Source: Elephas maximus indicus
Taxonomy: Eukaryota > Chordata > Mammalia > Proboscidea > Elephantidae
DNA: 64,000 bases
Assembly: GCF_024166365.1 (NCBI RefSeq)
Contig: NC_064821.1
Location: 51,859,093-51,923,092, forward strand
Direction: 5' to 3'
In this document: positions 28,000-39,002 of the stretch, in pieces
How positions within the stretch are numbered: position 1 is the stretch's first letter
How the letters are laid out: each line of letters starts with the position of its first letter
Program-made: the position numbers and the translations under genes
The notes under the pieces: generated by a model
What the model saw: only the letters and a program-made list of their open reading frames with translations
Database searches by the model: none
What the model was told of the DNA's origin: nothing

Positions 28000-28490
28000 C
28001 TCCCCAACTTCTGAGTATATGTTCTTACCAAGGTGGGTATGGGTGGAAACGGGGGTTCCTTAAGACAGGGGCAAAGTCAAAGTGAAAAAGCCATCTCAGG
28101 GAGAGAATTGGGGGTCTCAGCCTGTCCCCTGTGGATGGGGCTGAAGCTGTGGGCAATGGGGGAAGTGAGAGAGTGCCCCTTTTCCTGCTCCCTGAAACTC
28201 GAGTCCACGGATAGAGGGTATCTCTTGAAGTCCTTGGGGCTGGCGGCCCCTCCACGCCCTTTGTTACCATGGGTGATCTAGATCCCCACCAGGGTTAGGT
28301 GGGGAAACAGGGCCAGGCAGTGCCTCAGGCAAGGTTTGGAGAGAGTCTGGATCTTCTCTCCTGGATTTGTAAGTGCCCCGTTTTTCTCCCATCCTTTGTT
28401 TGTGTAAGGTTGGGCAATGTGAAATGCTGTTTGTGTAGGACCAAACTGATATATGGGATTCAGTGAATGCTCTCCAGATAAAGCCCAACT
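28000..28490. other. Intergenic stretch without recognised element
   Basis: Unique-looking GC-moderate sequence downstream of MIIP. No gene, promoter or repeat is supported. Confidence 0.5.
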
Positions 28491-28494
28491 CTGT

Positions 28495-28607
28495 GACATC
28501 CATCCATCTACCATCCATCCATCCACCCTCCCTTCATCCAGCAACCTACCCATCCACTTGTCCATCCATCCACCATCCATCACCATCCATCCATCCACTC
28601 ATCCAGT
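28495..28607. repeat. (CCAT)n microsatellite, degenerate
   Basis: Repeated catccatc units with interruptions (ccaccctcccttcatccagc). Another CCAT array occurs upstream of TNFRSF8. Confidence 0.9.
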
Positions 28608-28929
28608 ACATGTATATTGAGCTCCTCTTATGTGCCACGTGCTGCCCTAGGCTCTGCAGATGGACCAGACCGACAACCATGGAAGCCTGCCCTGAGGATC
28701 TCCCACATTACTAGGGGTGACGGGATGAAGCAAGCCAGGTGGTGATGAGTGCTGTGAGGAAAGCCAGAGCATGGTCAGGCCACCACTTCCCTGTCCCACA
28801 TCTCTTACCTCAAGCACCCCTCACAGGCGGGGCTTCAGCCCTGCAGAGTTTTATTTGGGTTCCTAAACCTGCCAGGTTCCCTCTGGCTTCTGGTCTCCAT
28901 CCAAGTTGTTCCCTCTCTCCAAAGCTCCC

Positions 28930-29205
28930 TTCCTGAACTCATCCCTAGGCCTCAGCTTTCATGTGCACTCCCCAGGAGGCCTCCCCGATGTCACAGAACT
29001 GGCTAAGGGGCCCTGAGTCCCAGGTCCTGCAGTCCCCTCTGCTCAGCCTTTCACAGCCTTTGTTACAATCAACTGTAAGATTCCTGAGAGCAGAGACCAA
29101 GTGTTCTCCATCCTCAGCCTATCCCCAGGGTCTGGTACAGCACATGGCATATGTTAGATGTGGATTAAATAAACATGGGATGAATGGAATGAGTGAATGA
29201 GCCCC
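28930..29205 (-). repeat. L2 LINE 3' end, antisense
   Basis: actccccaggaggcctcccc, ctgagagcagagaccaagtg, gggtctggtacagcacatgg and the end ggattaaataaacatgggat are present. Confidence 0.6.
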
Positions 29206-29830
29206 CAGGTCTCGGGAAGACAGAGGCCTGGGACATCTCTGGGACCTAAACGGACTGTGTCCCAGGGATATGCTGCTGGGAGCAGAGCCATAGCTGTCAT
29301 AGCTATTCTTGGTTCTCAGTACATAGTGCTGCCCAATGTCTCAGGTAGACCCTGGAGCTCTGGTTCAGCACCAGCTTCCCAGAGGAGTCTGCAGTCTCCT
29401 GGGAAGATGACCTCTCCCCCCTGGGAACTTCCAACATTTGTTAGCAGCCGGGGGCTGCCGTCCTTGGGCCTGCAAACGGGGTGTGTGTGGAAACAAATCA
29501 ATACTATCTTGCCTTCCACCAGACCTTTTTAACTTTCCAGAGAACAGAAGCATTCCTTGGCCCCTGATTGCCAGAGCTCTCGGAGGGAGGCTGCCAAATT
29601 TGCTTCTCCCTGGAGGGGTTGAGTGGCCAGGCAACTTCTGCTTCTCTGTCCTCATGGAGGTGAATGTGCCTGGCCCAGAAAACCGAAAACCCTGGAGAGT
29701 CCAGAATTATTTTCCCACGTGCCTTTTAAATGTGGCATTCTGATGTTCTAAGAATTTACCGCATCCTGGCCCAAAGAACATTCCTGCTCTCCTCCAGCCT
29801 CGGTGCTAGGACTGCTCTGAGTGTTTCAGC
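29206..29830. other. Intergenic stretch without recognised element
   Basis: No gene or repeat could be supported in this interval. Confidence 0.45.
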
Positions 29831-29859
29831 CCAAGTTGGAAGACACGTTGGAAGCCTAA

Positions 29860-29995
29860 TCTTGGGGAAGGCACAGAGCGTGGATTCAAAGAGACAAGGT
29901 CAGACCCCCCAGCTTTGCCATGGATAAGTCCTTGATTGAGTCATTTAACCCCTCTGTAGCTAAATTTCCTCTTCTGTAAAACGGTGATGAGGCGG
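29860..29995 (+). repeat. MIR SINE
   Basis: gagcgtggattcaaagagac, cttgattgagtcatttaacc and cctcttctgtaaaacggtga are present. Confidence 0.6.
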
Positions 29996-30298
29996 TGGTT
30001 GTTCAGTGGTAGAATTCTCACCTTCCATCTGGAAGACCTGGGTTTGATTCTACCCCAGTGCACCTCACGGGTTGCCATGACGCAGAACACGTTTCAGCAC
30101 AGCTTCCAGACTAAGATGGACTAGGAAGAAAGGTCTGGCGATCTGGTTCTGAAAGTCAGTGAAAATGCTATGAATCACAATGGTCTGATCTGCAACTGAT
30201 CATGGGGATGGTGCAGGACCGGCTAGCGTTTCATTCTGATACACGTAGAGTCGCCATGAGTCGGGGGCAGACTCAATGACAGCTAGCAACAATGACAA
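29996..30298 (+). repeat. tRNA-Gly-derived SINE, sense
   Basis: The head gttgttcagtggtagaattc and B box gggtttgattctacc match the A and B boxes of tRNA-Gly(GCC). The body has tttcagcacagcttccagac and the tail reads gtcgccatgagtcgggggca then gactcaatgacagctagcaa, the RTE-type ending. Confidence 0.8.
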
Positions 30299-30540
30299 AA
30301 TGATGATTATACTCAGAGTTAAATGAGATCAGACACGCAGAGGCTGGCCCATGGGCTGACCCTAGAAGAGCAAACAAATGATAAGGCATCACAGTTGCCA
30401 TCAACTCTTCCTGCTCAGCCCCCTTCCCTGCCCCAAGATCAACTTCCTTGAACGGAGTGGTGCCTCAGGTGGGTGGCCTGCCCTCTGAGTTCATTCTTGC
30501 TCACACGTCTCCCCAGGGAGATAAATAGAAAACTGGAACT

Positions 30541-30716
30541 AGAAAAAAAAAAAAAAAAAAACCTGTTGCCACTGAGTCGATTCTGACTCCTAGTGACCCT
30601 ATAGGACAGAGTAGAACTGCCCCATAGGGTTTCCAAGGAGCACCTGGTGGATTTGAACTACCGACCTTTTGGTTAGCAGCTGTAGCTCTTAACCATTGCG
30701 CCACCAGGGATTCCTC
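30541..30716 (-). repeat. AfroSINE, antisense
   Basis: A poly(A) run at 30,541-30,560 adjoins cctgttgccactgagtcgat. Then ccctataggacagagtagaa and the head complement accattgcgccaccagggat follow. Poly(A) on the + strand at the SINE 3' end side is unusual and is probably part of the insertion site. Confidence 0.9.
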
Positions 30717-30719
30717 AGT

Positions 30720-31555
30720 AATTTGATTCGAAGATCTCCCAGCTCCTTTGGGGACCGTTGCTAAGAGCAAATGCAGTGAGGACATTCTCCTCGCTTGTTT
30801 TCTTGAAGTTCTGGCTCCGCTGACAGGAAGGGGAGGCATGAACAAGTCAACAAGCCAAGGCTGTGATCAGGGCTCTCCCCCTGGCCAGCGGCTGGCTGAG
30901 CAGGGAGTTGTAAGGGGAAGTCCAGGCCCCACGGGATTATGCCTGTGGTTGGTGAGGGTGGCATGAGGTTGGAGCCCTCTGTGACTGGGTACCTGATGGT
31001 GGCTTTGGTGGCTTCTGGGGACATCCCCTGTTGTGGCACCAAGCTGGGCCCTGACCATGGACCCTCTCTCAGGCCCGCTTTGTCTGAAGCTAGGGGTGGC
31101 AGGGCTTCTCTCTTCTCTCCCTGAGGCCCCCCCGCAACACAGCCTCTGAAACTCAACAGAAGCCCCTCTGCACCCCCCTCCCCAGAGCCCGCTCTTATGG
31201 CAGGAAACGGGGGGGACCCAGTGCTCTGGCCCTCGGCTCCCAAGCCAAGGAGCCTGTTCGTGGCCAGCCAGGACTGGAACCTAGAGCTCTCCACCTGCGA
31301 AGAAGGGAAGAATTCTTCAGACCTCAGATCTGGTGGGAAGATTCCTTCCTGCCCCCAAGGCTGGGAGATGCCAGGAACCCCAGCCCTGAGGGAGACCCAG
31401 CTGCCCCTCCTTCCCACTTCCAACAATACTGAAAGACTTCCCCTGGCTCCTCTTGCCAAAGTCTTTGCCAGTGGAGAAAGAAGAAGCGTGAGGAAACACC
31501 CTCTCGGATCTGTGTGGGGTCTGTGCCAGCCGTGTGTGCAGAGCACTGGGGTTCA
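30720..31555. other. Intergenic unique stretch
   Basis: GC-rich sequence with a 261-codon open frame on the - strand (30,761-31,546). The frame has no recognisable domain, a composition expected from GC-rich non-coding DNA (rich in G, S, P) and overlapping frames on the other strand. I do not call a gene. Confidence 0.5.
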
Positions 31556-31660
31556 GTATCTGTTCCTACCCTTGGGCAAGCCAGTGGACCCTTCCGAACC
31601 TCAGTTTCCTCATCTGTAAAATGGGTATTATAATTATATATAATAATTTATTATAATATA
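31556..31660 (+). repeat. MIR fragment followed by an AT-rich tract
   Basis: acccttgggcaagccagtgg and cagtttcctcatctgtaaaa mark MIR. The following tataattatatataataatt is a (TA)-rich tract. Confidence 0.6.
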
Positions 31661-31664
31661 TATA

Positions 31665-32485
31665 TAGTTGTTGGGCACCGTCGAGTTAATTTCCGACTCA
31701 TAGCAACCCCATGTAACAGACTAGAACTGCCCCCTAGGGTTTTCTTGGCTGTAATCTTTTTTTTTTTATATTAACTTTTATTGAGCTTCAAGTGAACGTT
31801 TACAAATCAAGTCAGACTGTCACATATAAGTTTATATACACCTTACTCCGTACTCCCACTTGCTCTCCCCCTAATGAGTCAGCCCTTCCAGTCTCTCCTT
31901 TTGTGACAATTTTGCCAGCTTCCAACTCTCTCTATCCTCCCAGCCCCGCTCCAGACAGGAGATGCCAACACAGTCTCAAGTGTCCACCTGATATAATTAG
32001 CTCACTCTTCATCAGCATCTCTCTCCTACCCACTGTCCAGTCCCTTTCATGTCTGATGAGTTGTCTTCGGGAATGGTTCCTGTCCTGTGCCAACAGAAGG
32101 TTTGGGGACCATGACCGCCGGGATTCCTCTGGTCTCAGTCAGACCATTAAGTATGGTCTTTTTATGAGAATTTGGGGTCTGCATCCCACTGATCTCCTGC
32201 TCCCTCAGGGGTTCTCTGTTGTGCTCCCCGTCAGGGCAGTCATCGATTGTGGCCGGGCACCAACTAGTTCTTCTGGTCTCAGGATGATGTAGGTCTCTGG
32301 TTCATGTGTCCCTTTCTGTCTCTTGGGCTCTTAGTTATTGTGTGACCTTGGTGTTCTTCATTTTCTTGGCTGTAATCTTTATGGGAGCAAATTGCCAGGT
32401 CTTTCTCCCAAGGGGCTGCTGGGTGGGTTCAAACTGCCAACCTTTTAGTCAGCAGCTGAGTACCTACCCATCGCACCATATATCA
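31665..32485 (-). repeat. AfroSINE (antisense) split by an L1 insertion with a 20-bp duplication
   Basis: The left half ends at 31,759 and the right half starts at 32,361. The sequence ttttcttggctgtaatcttt is present perfectly at 31,740-31,759 and 32,361-32,380. The remaining SINE sequence is caccgtcgagttaatttccg on the left and gggttcaaactgccaacctt on the right. Confidence 0.9.
31760..32360 (-). mobile_element. L1 3' end, 5'-truncated insertion
   Basis: It starts with a T-run (the complement of poly(A)) and continues with acttttattgagcttcaagt, tacgtactcccact-like text (actccgtactcccacttgct) and ctgcatcccactgatctcct, ending ttggtgttcttca. The clear 20-bp target-site duplication and single orientation show one L1-driven event. 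It is the youngest-looking L1 insertion in the window. Confidence 0.85.
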
Positions 32486-32574
32486 TAAAATATAATAGCT
32501 ATCATAAGGATGTTTTGAGGATGAAATGAGATGATCAGATAATAAATTGCTGAGTCCAGTCAGTACCTGACACT

Positions 32575-32770
32575 TAGTCATTAGTTGCCATCGAGCTGTT
32601 ATGGGCTCATGGAGACCCTGTGTGGGTTAGAGTAGAACTGTCTCCATGGGGCTGATTTTTCACTAGGTTACTGGACCTTTCTTACGAGGCACCTTTGGAT
32701 GGGCTCGAACCTCCAACCTTTCTTTTAGCAGCTGAGCGCATTAACTCTTTGCACCACCCAGGGACCTCCT
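32575..32770 (-). repeat. AfroSINE, antisense
   Basis: agttgccatcgagctgttat, cctgtgtgggttagagtaga, ggcacctttggatgggctcg and gcaccacccagggacctcct are present. Confidence 0.85.
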
Positions 32771-32789
32771 GACACTTAGTAAGTGCTTA

Positions 32790-33550
32790 ATAAATTTGAG
32801 ATATTATCATCTGGAAACAAGGGCCTGTGTGCATATTGGGGCATTGTCCTTGGGAAGGTCCACTTCACTTGACCTGAAAAGTGATGAGGAATGTGAGCAG
32901 GGGTAAAGGAAAGGTTCTGGGTGATTTCTCCATTAAATGATTGGTGCCGGGCTCTGCCTCCATAAGACTTAGTGGGCCTGGCCTGAGTGCCTGGGAGGGT
33001 TGGCCAGAGAGAGGAGGCACTTCAAAAGAATGCTGGCCAGGGGGGTGGGAGAGAACGAGGCTGCTGGGTGAGGGGTGGGAGGGTCAGAGGCCCTGGAAAC
33101 TCTCAGCCCCTTTGGGGAATCCTCAGATACAAACCAGGTCCACGGGGATAGCCTAGAATGCTTCCGGGGAACATGGCAGGATGTGGGAGAGAGGGGCTGG
33201 GGGGCGGGGGAGGAGAGGGAGGATTACACAAGCCTTCATCTCTGTCCTTTGGGGACAAGGCTCACTCATGTCCTGCCTCCCAGCAATATTGCCCAAACTT
33301 TCCCCGGTCTCCCCACCTGCCCATGAGTGCTCCTCACCCCCTTGTCACCTTCTTGAAGCCATCCCTCATCAGGCCACCTAGGCTTGACCCAGGCTGGGTG
33401 GGCTCATCGCATCTTCTCGCCTTGCTGGTCTGGGGCCTCTTGAAGGATCAGGGGTCCCCAGACGCTGCTCAGCCCTGTAGGCCCCAGTTCGTTGATGCTT
33501 GTCAAAGACTCCATGGCCACTACCATCATGGAGAGCCAGCATCTTCTCAG
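32790..33550. other. Intergenic stretch without recognised element
   Basis: Mostly purine-rich unique sequence (for example aggggctggggggcgggggaggagagg in pieces at 33,190-33,220, a possible G-quadruplex). No gene is supported. Confidence 0.45.
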
Positions 33551-33552
33551 GG

Positions 33553-34018
33553 TTCATGTGATGGGGTTGGATAGTGTCCCCCAAAAGGTATCTCTACCTG
33601 GTACCTCAGGAGGTGACCTTGTTTGGAATAAGGGTCTTTGCCAGATCTAATTAAAGGTAAGGATCTTGAGATGCGATTGTCCTGGATTAGGGTGGGCCTT
33701 AAATCTAGTGATGGATGTTCTTATAAGAGACAGAAAATGAGAAGACACAGAGAAGGCCATGTGGTGATGGAGACAGATTGGAGTGATGCTGCCTCAAGTC
33801 AACACAAGTCAACAAGGAACACAGGATTGCCAGCAGCCACCAGAAACTTGGAGAGAGGCATGGAGCCAATTCTCTCTCAGAGCCTCCAGAAGGAACCAAC
33901 CCTGCTGACACCTTGATTTCGGACTTCGGGCTTCCAGAGCTGAGAGAGAATAAACTTCTGTTGCTTGAAGCCACTAAGTCTGTAGTGATTTTTTAAGCAG
34001 CTCCAGGAAACTAAGACA
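33553..34018 (+). repeat. Solo MaLR-type LTR (MLT1-like)
   Basis: It begins gtgatggggttggatagtgt and continues with gaggtgaccttgtttggaat, gggtgggccttaaatctagt and gaataaacttctgttgcttg, ending caggaaactaagacag. This is the usual order of a MaLR LTR, including the internal poly(A) signal near 33,950. Confidence 0.75.
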
Positions 34019-34139
34019 GTCCACGGGATGATAGTTGATGACAAGGCACAGTCCCCCCACCCTCCCAACCCCCACTGCCCATGCTGGAACTGGCCACATA
34101 GACAACTGTGTAGACCACACCAAAGTCCACAGTTGCTTA

Positions 34140-34375
34140 GTGTAGACATGTCATCAGGAAAGACCAGTCACTGGAAAAGGACAATGTGGTTGGGAGAGGG
34201 TCAGAGATAATGAGTGAGACTCTTAATGACATGGATTGACATAACAGTTGCAACAATGGATTCAAACATACCAACGATCATAAAAATGGCACAAGATCTT
34301 TATGAGCAGTGTTTCACTCTGTTACGTATAAGGTTGGCATCAGGTGGAGTTGATTCTATAGCGACTAACAGTGGA
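34140..34375 (+). repeat. RTE 3' end fragment, sense
   Basis: cagtcactggaaaaggacaa, atggattgacataacagttg, caacaatggattcaaacata and ggtggagttgattctatagc are degenerate counterparts of 13,470-13,680. Confidence 0.8.
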
Positions 34376-34379
34376 AGTC

Positions 34380-34800
34380 CACAGCTTGGTTCTTGGCTTG
34401 AGTCGGGGTTTATTTTGGTGGGAAAGCAGAAGCCTCGTCATGCCAGAAACTTCCTTATTCTAGAGCTTTGTTTTGGGCTTGAGGAGGTGGAAGGGAGGTA
34501 GTTGGAGGGGTGCCTGTAGGACCCAGGCCCCTACCTTGAGGTCCCTGAGCCCCAAAGTTGCCCTTACCTGGACCTTGCTTTTGCCACCAGTGAATGCCAG
34601 TTATCTTCCCAGCCAAACCAGCCTCTCACGGATGACATGTGGGGGAGATGGACTGTGGGTGGGGGTGGACAATAGACAGGCCCAGGAACAGGGCCCCTCA
34701 CCCCCCACCCAGCTCTTCCCTGAGTCACTAACAAGCTGGGATTTAGCCTGGCTGCTCTTGGTGTTTGGTGATTTCTGCAGCTGAATCCTGGGGATTCACT
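34380..34800. other. Intergenic stretch without recognised element
   Basis: Nothing supported beyond unique-looking intergenic sequence. Confidence 0.45.
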
Positions 34801-34807
34801 GGTGCCA

Positions 34808-35022
34808 TAACCAGTAACCAGTTGCCATCGAGTTGATGCTGACTCATGGCAACCCCATTTGTGTCAGAGGAGAACTGTGTTCATAGGATTTTCAGTAGCT
34901 GATTTTTCAGAAGTAGATTGCCAGGCCTTTCTTCTGAGGAACCTCTGGGTGGACCCGAACCTCCAACCTTTCAGTTAGCAGCTGAGTGTGTTAATCATTT
35001 GTACCACCCAGGGTCTCCTCAT
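34808..35022 (-). repeat. AfroSINE, antisense
   Basis: accagttgccatcgagttga, accccatttgtgtcagagga, gattgccaggcctttcttct and tcatttgtaccacccagggt are present. Confidence 0.9.
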
Positions 35023-35084
35023 TGGTCCCAAGAGTTTATTAAATCTGGGAGCTCATGACTCATAGGTACCACTAATCATTATAA

Positions 35085-35345
35085 TGACACAAATGTATTT
35101 ATATAGCACTTACTCTGTGCCAGGCATTACTCTAAGAGTTCTATATCTCTTAACTCTTTGAGTCTTCAGAACCACCCTATGAGGTAAGATTATTATCCCC
35201 ATTTTATAAATGTGGAAACTGAGGTACAGAGAGGTTAAGTGATTTGCCTAAGGCCACACAGCTAGCTAGTGACCAAGCCAGGACTCAAGCTCATACCATC
35301 ATGACCTCCAGAGCCTGTGCTTTTAACCTACACCATGCTGCATCT
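35085..35345 (+). repeat. MIR SINE
   Basis: atagcacttactctgtgcca, attatccccattttataaat, gtggaaactgaggtacagag and gccacacagctagctagtga form a nearly full-length MIR. Confidence 0.8.
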
Positions 35346-35624
35346 TGGCAACATCAATCTGGGTATTTCTTTTCTCCTGGGGCTGGCTTTGAATTGGGCT
35401 CCTGTTTTCCTTGGGGGGCAGTTCAGCAGGGAGCAGCCGCAAAGCCTGGGCACGGGATGAGCAAGACCCTGTCTGTGGTCACCTCTTCACAGAAGCTTGT
35501 AACATTGGCAAGTCCCCTCCCGCTGTGAGTTTTCTTTCCTCCCCTGGGAGATAGGGGCATTTCTGCCCAGGCTGCTGTGAAGCTGGGGGCACAGGGGTTC
35601 CTTAATGCTTCACTGACCACACGC

Positions 35625-36412
35625 CCTCACACACTTGAACACAAACACATCCTCGCATGCACACTCTCACCCACACACACTTTCACACATACAAATACAT
35701 CCTCACACCTCCCCCACACCTTCACACACTTGCACACATATATACACCTTTACGCACATACAACCTCAGGCACACAACCCTTTCACACCCCCTGTATACA
35801 CATACTCACACACCCCCTCACCTCACCCATTTACACACATGCCCCCTCACCCCTCATGTGCTTACACACACACCTTCACACACTTGCACACAAATACATC
35901 CTCACACAGGTAACTTACATTTACTCACACACACTTCCACACATAGCCTCACACACAAACACCCTCACCCCTCACACATTTACACACACACCTTCACAAA
36001 TATATCCTTTCACACACATGCCTTCACCCTCACACACTTATATACACACACATGCTTTCACACAGACATCCTTGCACACATATCCTCACACACACTCTCA
36101 CCCCTCACCGTTCACACACACAAAAACCTTCACACGCATTCCTATAAACACACCCCTACACACTTAAACACACACACTGTCACTCCTTACACCCTTACAT
36201 ACACATATACCCTCACACAGGAGTCCACCCCTCACAATCATACACACACTTGCACACATACACACACGTACTCACACACTCTCACACACATGCACCCTTG
36301 TGCCCTCATGCCCTCACACACACCCCCCACACACCCTTACCTCACACATCCCCACTCATACACACACACACGCACACACATGTACACACACACGCATATG
36401 CACACACGTGCT
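35625..36412. repeat. CA/TCACA-rich degenerate tandem array, about 790 bp
   Basis: Units of the type cacacttgcacacacata and ctcacacctcacccc, 10-25 bases long, repeat irregularly. The array is open in several frames (His/Thr/Ser-rich, up to 266 codons), which is a by-product of the simple sequence and not a gene. Confidence 0.9.
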
Positions 36413-36429
36413 GCAGAAAGCCCTATTGC

Positions 36430-37145
36430 CAGCACTGTGGCCCCAGAGCTTGCTTAGTCATTTCACAGCCCTGCTGGGCTGTGTTTCTTTCATGGAAGCC
36501 AACGTTTGGCTTTTCTTTTGCCGAGATCTTCTCAGTTTCTCTCAGTCTCACTTTTCATTCTGACTGGGAAGGATTTTTTTTTTTTCAATCTCTCTTTTCT
36601 CCTGGCTTTGACAGCTCCTGCAACTGTAGCTCAAACCCCCAGCCTCCGGGATCTGTCCGCTCTGGCTGGAGGTGCCCAGGACCTCCTTCTTGTCAGCACT
36701 CACTCATGCTGCCCGCGGTTTACGGAATGTAGAGAGGTAGAGAGGAAGGACGTGAGTGGGAGAAGTGATGTCAGAGCAGAGGACAGGGGTTGAAGACAGA
36801 CCCCAAGTGCACGAGTGCGTCGATCAAACCTCCTCAGTGCGGCATCTCTGTGAGCAATTCGAGAAGTGCTTGAGTAAAGATAGGTGTGACGTTATAGTGG
36901 GGAGGCCCCTTCCTGGACTCGGGGTCACCCAGTGATCACAGAGCTTTCTGGGGATGCTGACACCTGCTTGCCCCAGATGTGTCTTGTAGTCCTTCCCCCA
37001 GCCATCTGCTTTGAAGGCCTCCATGTTGCAATTTACATTCCTTTTCTGCACCTGTGTGAGTCCTTCAGCCTGAGTTGAAGTCTAGCTTTGCCACTGCCAG
37101 CAGGGTAACTCTGGGCAAGGTGCTCGGTCCTCCTCATCTGTAAAA
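36430..37145. other. Intergenic stretch without recognised element
   Basis: Contains unique sequence and a T-run at 36,572-36,583. A MIR-like fragment (ttgccactgccagcagggta) begins near 37,090. No gene is supported. Confidence 0.45.
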
Positions 37146-37445
37146 GGGGTGACGCGCAGGTAGGTAGGTAGGTTAGGTGGTTAGGTATGTAAAGTCTTAG
37201 AACAATCCCTGGGACAAAACAATTTCTTCCTGCTGAGAGACTTTTCAGACCCCAAATCCCATGGCTTCCTTCTTTCCAAATTGTTTGAAATGGGGGGAGG
37301 TCTGAGGAGAAGTACAGTATTCATGGCAATAGCGAGGAAGTTGTGCATATTTTTTTCTGATGTGACTTTGGACAAGTCAGTTCACCTCTTGGCTCAGCTT
37401 CATGTCTATAGAATAGCTTTTATTATGCTTGCGTTCGGGGATGAA

Positions 37446-37812
37446 GGCAGGGCTGCCTCAGTGGTAGAATTTTAGACTTCCATGCAGGAGACCAAAGTTC
37501 GATTCCTGGCCAATGCACCTCACACACAGCCACCACCTGTCTGTCGGTGGAGGCTTGTGTGTTGCTATGATGCTGAACAGGTTTCAGCAGAGCTTCCAGA
37601 CTAAGATAGGCTGGGAAGAAAACTTGGCGCCCCTGGGGGCTGAGCTTTGCCTGACCTGGTCATTCCGAAATCCATGAAAACGCTGTGGACCACAATAGTC
37701 TGATGTGCAACCAGTCACGGGAATGGTGTAGGACTGGGCAGGATTTCATTCTGTTGTGCATGGGGTCACCAGGAGTTGGGAGCTGGTTTGACAGCAGTTA
37801 ACAACAACAACC
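37446..37812 (+). repeat. tRNA-Gly-derived SINE, sense, with a foreign internal segment
   Basis: The head keeps the A box cagtggtagaatt (37,459-37,471) and B box agttcgattcc (37,497-37,507) and still ends like tRNA-Gly (ggccaatgca). The tail is ggggtcaccaggagttggga followed by acagcagttaacaacaacaa. At 37,630-37,672 it carries a segment (cctgggggctgag and cctgacctggtcattc) that is absent from the other copies but present twice near 40.45-40.63 kb. Confidence 0.85.
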
Positions 37813-37927
37813 TTGTACAATACAGGGCAGGGTAGGATGCAGTAGCTGGCATGTATACTCAATAAATGATAGTCAACATTATTGTTGGGAAATAATTCTC
37901 CCTGGTGTTTCTACAGGTTTTATGTCA

Positions 37928-38120
37928 GCTTAGGAGCTCTGGTGGTGCAGTAGTTAGGTGCTAGGCTGCTAACCAAAAGGTCGACGGTTCGAACGTGCCA
38001 GATGTATACGGTGGTCTATTTCCACAAAGATTACAGCCTTGGAAACCTTATGGAGCAGTTCTACCCTGTCCTTTAGGGTCGCTCTGAGTAGGAATCGAGC
38101 TGACAGCAACAGGGTGTTTT
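37928..38120 (+). repeat. AfroSINE, sense
   Basis: aggagctctggtggtgcagt, gctgctaaccaaaaggtcga, gacggttcgaacgtgcc, cagccttggaaaccttatgg and ctgagtaggaatcgagctga are present. It ends in a T-run. Confidence 0.92.
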
Positions 38121-38349
38121 TTTTTTTTTTTGTATGTCAGCTTTTGTCCCGAGCAATCTTTTCAAGGATGTTTGCATAGTAAACAGTCTTGGAAGCTAGT
38201 AACAGTGTCTCCCTCTGAATTCGAGTACAGATTTATTTACATCCCAAGCAGGTAAAATCTCCCTCCTACTTCCATTTCAGGGTAATAAAGATACTCTCTT
38301 CTCAGGGGCTAGTGTTGGGCAGATTTGCCAGCAGCTGTATATAAGATTG

Positions 38350-38815
38350 TGGTTTTCGTCAACCCAAGTGTCCACCAACAGATGAATGGGTAAGCAAAGC
38401 CTGGTCTATCAATGCAATGGAATATTACTCAGCCATAAAAAGGAGTGAAATTCTGAAAATAACTATGACAGAGATGAGCCTTGAAACCATTATACTGAGT
38501 GAACTAAGCCAGACACAAAAGAGCAAATATTGTATGAGCTCACTTATATGGAAATATCTAGAATACGCAAATGCATAGAGACGGAAAATAGACTAGCGGT
38601 TTCTAGCTGCTGGAGAGAGGGGGAATGGAGAGTTATTGCTTAATGGGTACTGTTTTTGTTTGGGGTATGAGATTTTGGGAATAGTGCTGAGGGCTGCACA
38701 ACACTCTGAGTGCAATTAATGCCACTGAAATGTATACATACTTAAAATGATTCAAACGGCAAATTTTCTGCTATATGTATTTTAGCACACACACGCATAC
38801 ACACACACACACACA
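38350..38815 (+). repeat. L1 3' end, sense, followed by (CA)n
   Basis: aagtgtccaccaacagatga, caatggaatattactcagcc, aattctgaaaataactatga and aatgtatacatacttaaaat run in the L1 sense order. A (CA)n tract at 38,787-38,815 replaces the tail. Confidence 0.8.
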
Positions 38816-39002
38816 AAGAATATTGGGGGTTTCCAAAGTCGTGACTCAGATGCCACTGCTTGGTCTGCTCCGCATCCCCTCCACCCCGCTGTGGGATTTG
38901 GAGGGCCAGGAGGACCCAAGGAAACATGAAGCTCATGTGCCTGCTATGCCCTGAGTAGTAAACTGTTTATATCCATTTGGTTTGGTTGCCTACTTACTCA
39001 CT

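Noticed and set aside
30761-31546. 261-codon frame on the - strand
   Set aside because: Low-complexity, GC-driven composition, overlapping frames on the other strand, no domain or splice context.
35625-36412. CRISPR-like array of short repeats
   Set aside because: Irregular simple-sequence repeat in a mammalian genome, without uniform repeats or spacers.
35577-36457. Histidine/threonine-rich frames of up to 266 codons
   Set aside because: Direct translation of a CA/TCACA simple array; open in more than one frame.
37446-37517. Functional tRNA-Gly gene
   Set aside because: Although A and B boxes and the 3' part are recognisable, the acceptor and anticodon stems are not paired and the sequence continues into a SINE body.
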